NCBI GenBank assembly: GCA_021815905.1
Contig: JAKAZP010000168.1
Coordinates: forward strand, 1-5,918
Direction: 5' to 3'
DNA: 5,918 nucleotides
From: Pseudomonadota bacterium
GTDB lineage: Bacteria; Pseudomonadota; Gammaproteobacteria; Steroidobacterales; Steroidobacteraceae
Shown: in pieces, positions 5,846-5,918 of the stretch
Numbering within the stretch: the first letter of the stretch is position 1
Layout of the letters: every line of letters begins with the position of its first letter
Notes under the pieces: model-generated
Seen by the model: the letters and a program-made list of their open reading frames with translations, nothing else
Told to the model about the DNA's origin: nothing
Database searches by the model: none
Translations under genes and position numbers: made by a program

Positions 5846-5911
5846 GCCGCCCGAGAGCGGCCGCGCGCGGTGGCGTGGCGCGCAGCGCGGGTCGAGGCCC
5901 CCCGCGGGGTC
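5846..5911 (+). terminator. GC-rich hairpins after the last gene (weak terminator candidate)
   Basis: Directly after the stop codon, GCCGC/GCGGC pair across a six-base loop (5846-5861), and further on GGCCCC/GGGGTC pair across CCGC (5896-5911, one G-U pair). Neither is followed by a U-tract, so these are at best weak or Rho-assisted 3' structures. Random pairing in very GC-rich DNA is an alternative. Confidence 0.25.
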
Positions 5912-5918
5912 AGGCGCG

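Overview
The window looks like chromosomal DNA from a GC-rich proteobacterium, most likely a gammaproteobacterium. The evidence is the pairing of a type IV pilus operon (pilM-pilN-pilO, and by family precedent pilP-pilQ beyond the left edge) with a divergently transcribed class A penicillin-binding protein gene (ponA/mrcA), the arrangement known from Pseudomonas and relatives. No mobile element, CRISPR array, tRNA or rRNA was seen. Genus cannot be assigned from the sequence alone.

Layout. Positions 1-2304 (minus strand) hold pilM, pilN and the first 209 codons of pilO. The genes are joined by a 1-nt TGATG overlap and a 4-nt ATGA overlap, so they form one tightly coupled operon. PilM (cytoplasmic actin-like), PilN and PilO (bitopic inner-membrane proteins) make the alignment subcomplex that links the pilus motor to the outer-membrane secretin. 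Positions 2769-5222 (plus strand) hold ponA, a complete bifunctional peptidoglycan glycosyltransferase/transpeptidase. Its TGA overlaps the ATG of a 207-residue protein (5222-5845) that resembles a nucleotidyltransferase fold whose catalytic acids appear to be lost. A short GC-rich tail with two possible hairpins ends the window.

The most notable element is in the 464-nt divergent spacer. On the minus strand at about 2622-2715 I read a class I cyclic-di-GMP (GEMM-I) riboswitch aptamer. It has the conserved core segments, a GAAA tetraloop hairpin, a matching 11-nt-type tetraloop receptor and the G and C positions expected to bind c-di-GMP. It points toward pilM. A candidate sigma70-type promoter lies just upstream of it, so the transcript would begin almost exactly at the aptamer. 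About 310 nt of leader follow, containing a strong hairpin (2589-2606), a terminator-like hairpin (2451-2485), a second candidate promoter (2366-2394) and an 8-bp inverted repeat overlapping the pilM ribosome-binding site. The simplest reading is that c-di-GMP sensed by RNA tunes expression of the pilus alignment complex, with a proximal promoter possibly giving riboswitch-independent expression. Direction of control (on or off) cannot be decided from sequence.
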